A stretch of 64,000 nucleotides of DNA from Beaufortia kweichowensis (Eukaryota > Chordata > Actinopteri > Cypriniformes > Gastromyzontidae). The notes beneath the pieces are model-generated. The model was given only the letters and a program-made list of their open reading frames with translations, did not search any database and was not told the DNA's origin. The position numbers and the translations under genes were made by a program. The stretch lies in assembly GCA_019155185.1 (NCBI GenBank), contig CM032797.1, positions 3,976,881 through 4,040,880 of the forward strand, given 5' to 3'. Below, piece by piece: positions 60,218 through 64,000 of the stretch; within the stretch, counting starts at the first letter, position 1, and each line of letters begins with the position of its first letter.

Positions 60218-60344
60218 GAGCAGGAGATAATGGCACTGAGTTTCAGAAGAGATTTCAGTGTGAAGTGAAGTCAGATTCAGTTCCTCTGATAATTCAGGAT
60301 CTTCATGTGTGTGATTCTGCTGTGTATTATTGTGCTCTGAAGAA
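60218..60344 (+). pseudogene. V3 (unit 3): V segment 3' fragment
   Basis: CDR2-FR3 only (GDNGTEFQKRFQC, SDSVPLIIQDLHVC, DSAVYYCALK), beginning at the transposon end CGCCCCTG. Three bases longer than unit 1 (extra GTGAA copy). Confidence 0.8.
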
Positions 60345-60383
60345 CACTGTGACTAAACCACATTCAACACTCATACAAAAACA
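60345..60383 (+). other. V3 recombination signal (unit 3), intact
   Basis: CACTGTG 60345-60351, 23-nt spacer 60352-60374, ACAAAAACA 60375-60383. An intact RSS on a dead V fragment. Confidence 0.85.
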
Positions 60384-60938
60384 GAGGAAACACTCAGTCT
60401 TATGGTGCAAATCTTGCTGACTTGCACACTGAGAAACATCTAAAACCTGATTACATTAAATCAGCAGAAAACCTGCATGTGCTGCAATCAACGTATGAAC
60501 TTATATCAACATCATTTGTGATTATTAGTATTAGTTGGATTAACCAGCACAGTAACACCTGGTGTTGGTTCACACAAGGTGGCTGGTTCAGGTATTCACA
60601 TATTAAAATACATTTAATTTAGCATAAATGTTTTTTCAACTTGTTCTTTCTAAATTTCCACTTGCATAAATACTAGATTATTGATATTTTAGGTGATATT
60701 GTGATCTACTCTATTCTAACATTATTTGTAAATGGTAATATGACTTTTAGCCTGAGGATGGCGATATCTACACATACATGACAACACTTGAAACAGATTA
60801 TTTTAAGCTTTGACTGTAAGAATTTCATCAGTTTTTGAACATTATCATGAAATCAACAACATGACAAGCAGCAATCAAAGTGTCTCCTACAGCTGATCAT
60901 TTACGTGACATTTTAACATTTTTTAGAGTTGATCAAAC
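60384..60938. other. V3-V4 interval, unit 3
   Basis: Homologous to 10192-10740, including the V1-like upstream region. Confidence 0.5.
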
Positions 60939-60987
60939 ATGAATTACAGGTTCATTGTTTTATTCATTTTTGTCTTCAATTACTATG
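60939..60987 (+). pseudogene. V4 (unit 3): orphan V leader exon
   Basis: Same as 10741-10789, with the donor array following and no V exon of its own. Confidence 0.7.
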
Positions 60988-61058
60988 GTAAGCTATCAAT
61001 TACTATGGTAAGCTATCAATTACTATGGTAAGCTATCAATTACTATGGTAAGCTATTT
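60979..61058 (+). repeat. Four tandem 20-bp donor copies (unit 3)
   Basis: Same array and copy number as 10781-10860. Confidence 0.95.
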
Positions 61059-61756
61059 ATCTGCTGTCTTGTGATGTGTCTCGCACCATGGGTCTGGGGG
61101 AAACTGAATTTCGATGCTCTGTATGTTCTGCACATATAATACAATCCACTTTGACTAATCAAATAGCAATGAAAAGAAATTTGATAAAAGATTTTATGCA
61201 GATCCTAACAAATCCCTTTCTCTCACAATAAGAGTATTAATTGTACATGTATGCATCTGCTCTTGAGGTAATAAAATACTCATTTTACTGCACATATTAA
61301 TGTGATAGTTCACATTGCGCAAACTGGGATAAGGTGCCATATTTAAGAGATCATTTATTGACATATACAGAACCTTTATTTACCAAGTCACATACCCTAG
61401 AACTAAATAACTGTACATGATTCATTGTACATATCTGTACAATGATCTGTACATATCATGTGATATTGTCAAGACCAATGGCAGCAACAATAAATGAGGC
61501 AATAAAAGTTCAGAGAAATATTGATTAGCAATGTCACATATTCACCACAAGGTGGCAGTAGTGCTCACTTGACTTTTATCTCTAAAAGCATAAATGTTTA
61601 AATAATTCAAGACTACATGAGAAGTAAATGAATTGCACATCAGCAGTGGGTGGAGCAAATATAGAAAGATGTGTGTGTGTGAGACACTGACAGAATGAAG
61701 TTTGTACAGTTTTCTAATGTTTTCTCCTCCACTTTACACTCGGTATCTCTGAAACA
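61059..61756. other. V4-V5 interval, unit 3
   Basis: Homologous to 10861-11556. No gene seen. Confidence 0.5.
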
Positions 61757-62220
61757 ATGATGTTTCTCTTTCCCTGGATAATAATTCAACTTTACATTGG
61801 TAAGAGATCATATAAGTCTTATTTCAGTCAAAATAAAGAAACACTTTAATAAATATAAGCAAACAAATAAAACTACATACATAATGCCTATCTTAATTAA
61901 TTGAGAGTTCTTTCTTTTTTTACAGGAACTTCATTTGCTGATACAATAGAGCCATTGTCTTCAGAGAAACATGTATTTGAGGGTGAAAATGTGACTCTCT
62001 CTTGTAAATACAGTATCAGTAGTGGTGTTTCTGTTGGCTCTCTTCAGTGGTATCGACAGTATCTGGACAGAGTTTTACTGTCAGTCACAGAATATTCAAA
62101 CACATCTGATTCTGCTCTTCGTCTATATTCAAGTGCTGTAAAAGAACTGAAACACGTGTATCTGGAGATCTCATCTGCTGCTCTATCAGACTCTCATCTG
62201 TATTATTGTGCTCTGGTGCC
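61757..62220 (+). CDS. V5 (unit 3): TCR alpha/delta-like V segment, intact
   Basis: Leader exon 61757-61799 (MMFLFPWIIIQLYI, 43 nt, phase 1, donor GTAAGA), acceptor TTTTTACAG at 61925, V exon 61926-62220. The V domain: GTSFADTIEPLSSEKHVFEG, VTLSCKY (first Cys), LQWYRQYLDR (core Trp with Arg-Gln), RLYSSAVKELKHVYLEI, SDSHLYYCALVP (second Cys). A consensus 23-RSS follows. This is the best functional candidate in the window; the unit 1 copy differs by two frameshifts. YYCAL plus a 23-RSS points to TRAV (or a shared TRAV/DV). Confidence 0.88.
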
Positions 62221-62259
62221 CACAGTGACACAAAACACAAACAACACTGTACAAAAACA
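62221..62259 (+). other. V5 recombination signal (unit 3), consensus
   Basis: CACAGTG 62221-62227, 23-nt spacer 62228-62250, ACAAAAACA 62251-62259. Confidence 0.92.
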
Positions 62260-63384
62260 TCATACACAACATTACATGTATATGACACATATCTACTGAT
62301 CAGCTACAACACTTTTAGAAAGTACTGACCACTTTATACAACCGTTTTATGAAGATGCTTTAACCCAGTCATCTACAGTATTCATCTATTTGTTAAAATC
62401 ACTAACACGTTTTTGTATTACTATTTTTCCCATTTTTTGACTGTTGGGTGTTTTTAGTTTATTTTATTTAGCTTTTTATCTGCAAATGTGATGTTTCTTT
62501 TTGGACTATTGGACCGTGTTGTTGTATCTCAGTTGGCAGAGAATTGTGATAGCAGCTGAAAAGGTCATATGTTTAATTGCCTTTGAACACAAATACTGAT
62601 ACTATTGAACTGCAATTACTTTGCATAATATATAAACATCAGCAAAATGTACATTATTTGGTGTTTGTAAAAGCAATTGTGCACAATCAATATTAAACTA
62701 CACTGTAACTGTGAGTAAACCGCAGTGATATATACAGTATATCAGATCATCTGCAGAGTTAATACTTCTGGTTCTTAAATATGAGGGGAAATTTCACACT
62801 TTATCCACAAGGGGTCAGCAATGATCTCACCATGTATGACATGCATGTGATATGCTACATACTGTACTGTACAATATACAAACATGTAAAGTCCTGTGAG
62901 ATAAGCTCTTTGTACAGATGAATGGCCATTTCTGTTGTTTTAACCAATTCAGCAGCTGTGTTTACATGAGATTTGTCTCTCTGTTTTTAATGAGACATTA
63001 TTATGATAGTATGTACATAATGTACATTTTATTGTCTGTTTTAGTTTACTATCGTAGTAGGTTAACAGTATTTAAAGTAACAAATAATCAAAACAAGAAA
63101 CATTTTAAATCATTGTGACATCAAAGTGTGGCCGACTGAACACTGAACACATTTATTGCCTCTTAATGTCTCTTTAAACAAATAAAATAAAACACTGCAT
63201 TTCAAATCTACACTTATATTGTTTTCATATTCAATCTGAAATGTTGATCATTCAGAGCTGTTATCATTTCTATACTGTGATCTCATTCACTGCAGTTACA
63301 CAGACAGATAGGAGGAGTCTGTGAAGATTTGAGAAAGAGTAAAGTAATAACTCTGTAACTTTATTCACATCTCACAGTACAAAT
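62260..63384. other. V5-V6 interval, unit 3
   Basis: Homologous to 12067-13194. No gene seen. Confidence 0.5.
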
Positions 63385-63791
63385 ATGATGATTCTCTGTG
63401 CTCTGATTCTGTTACTGATGATTAAAAGTAAGTGATGTTTACTGCTATTTGCTCTTTTGACATTTGCACATTCAGTAAAGTTAGAGCTTTGTATTACCTG
63501 TTTTTAAAAAACTTTGTATTTAATGTTTTATGCTTGATTTACAGGTGACACATTTGCACAGTCAATAACATCACTGCAAAAAAAAAAGGGAAATGTAAAT
63601 AACCTACACTGGTATCGACAGTTTCCAAGATCTAAGCCAGAGTTTCTGGTGTTGATTTATCCACAGGGATCCACAAGTGATCTTCCTCCTCGCCAAGTCC
63701 CTAAAGTTGATAAAAGCAAAAATCATGTGAGTCTGGAGATTTTTCCTGCTGAAGTAACAGACTCTGCGCTTTACTACTGCGCACTGACGCC
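63385..63791 (+). pseudogene. V6 (unit 3): V segment with in-frame deletion of FR1 end and CDR1
   Basis: Leader 63385-63427; V exon 63545-63791. Net 45-bp loss at 63580-63587, where an A run replaces the part that held the first-Cys region. Reading frame is preserved, and FR2-FR3 (LHWYRQFPRSKPEFL to DSALYYCALTP) are intact. Without the B strand the Ig fold is unlikely to form. Confidence 0.82.
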
Positions 63792-63829
63792 CACAATGAC
63801 AGGAAACTCACTTACATGCTACAAAAACC
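63792..63829 (+). other. V6 recombination signal (unit 3)
   Basis: CACAATG 63792-63798, 22-nt spacer 63799-63820, ACAAAAACC 63821-63829. Confidence 0.85.
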
Positions 63830-64000
63830 CTTTTCAGAAGGGTCATATTATTTAAGTCTGTTCTGATCCTAGGGCTTTAAAAAAGCTGAAACCAAATGTT
63901 ACACTGTACTACAGATGTACATACTACAGACACAGTGTTGAAATGAATTAGAAAATGAAGTGATTAATTGAAGTGATGAGTAAATGATTATGGATAGACA

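Noticed and set aside
1..64000. tRNA or rRNA genes
   Set aside because: No tRNA-type A/B boxes with a cloverleaf or rRNA core motifs were noticed on either strand; a tRNAscan run would settle it.

Overview
This window looks like teleost, most likely cyprinid, genomic DNA. It is AT-rich and intron-bearing, with 174-nt LRR exons of the fish NLRC3-like (NLR-C, FISNA-NACHT) type, T-cell receptor V segments with 23-type recombination signals, and many hAT, Tc1, DIRS and L2 elements typical of fish. There is no prokaryotic content. The species cannot be named from the sequence.

The window is a tandem array of one compound unit seen three times. Each unit has a cluster of TCR alpha/delta-like V segments followed, on the same (+) strand, by an NLRC3-like gene. 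The same LRR exon followed by the same 3' flank occurs at 1, about 31041 and about 51137, which sets the register. Unit 1 (about 68-31108) carries V1-V6 (5427-13684) and an apparently intact 11-coding-exon NLR plus a short terminal exon (15879-31265, about 1079 codons). Unit 2 (about 31109-51203) has one truncated V1: a deletion of about 8.4 kb relative to unit 1 joins the middle of V1 to sequence downstream of V6. Its NLR (37483-51360) has several frameshifts. Unit 3 (from about 51204) repeats V1-V6 and runs off the right edge before its NLR. The left edge (1-224) is the 3' end of a further NLR.

The V segments are mostly decayed. V1 of unit 1 and V5 of unit 3 have intact leader, intron and V exon with both cysteines. 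V6 of unit 1 is open but has lost the first cysteine. The others are frameshifted, truncated or reduced to a leader. Most V segments keep a recognisable heptamer, a spacer of 21-23 nt and a nonamer. If the J segments lie downstream in the same orientation, which cannot be seen here, joining an upstream V would excise the NLR genes between.

Transposons date the units. hAT-1 (1282-2626) is only in unit 1. hAT-2 is in units 1 and 2, with a clean empty site in unit 3. hAT-3 is in units 1 and 3, and its region is deleted in unit 2. Unit 3 has a three-level nest: hAT-3, then a solo LTR, then a BED-finger hAT. Intron 4 of the unit 1 NLR holds a DIRS-like retrotransposon without reverse transcriptase, whose internal complementary region marks both termini. 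A perfect ISRE-type motif lies upstream of both NLR copies.
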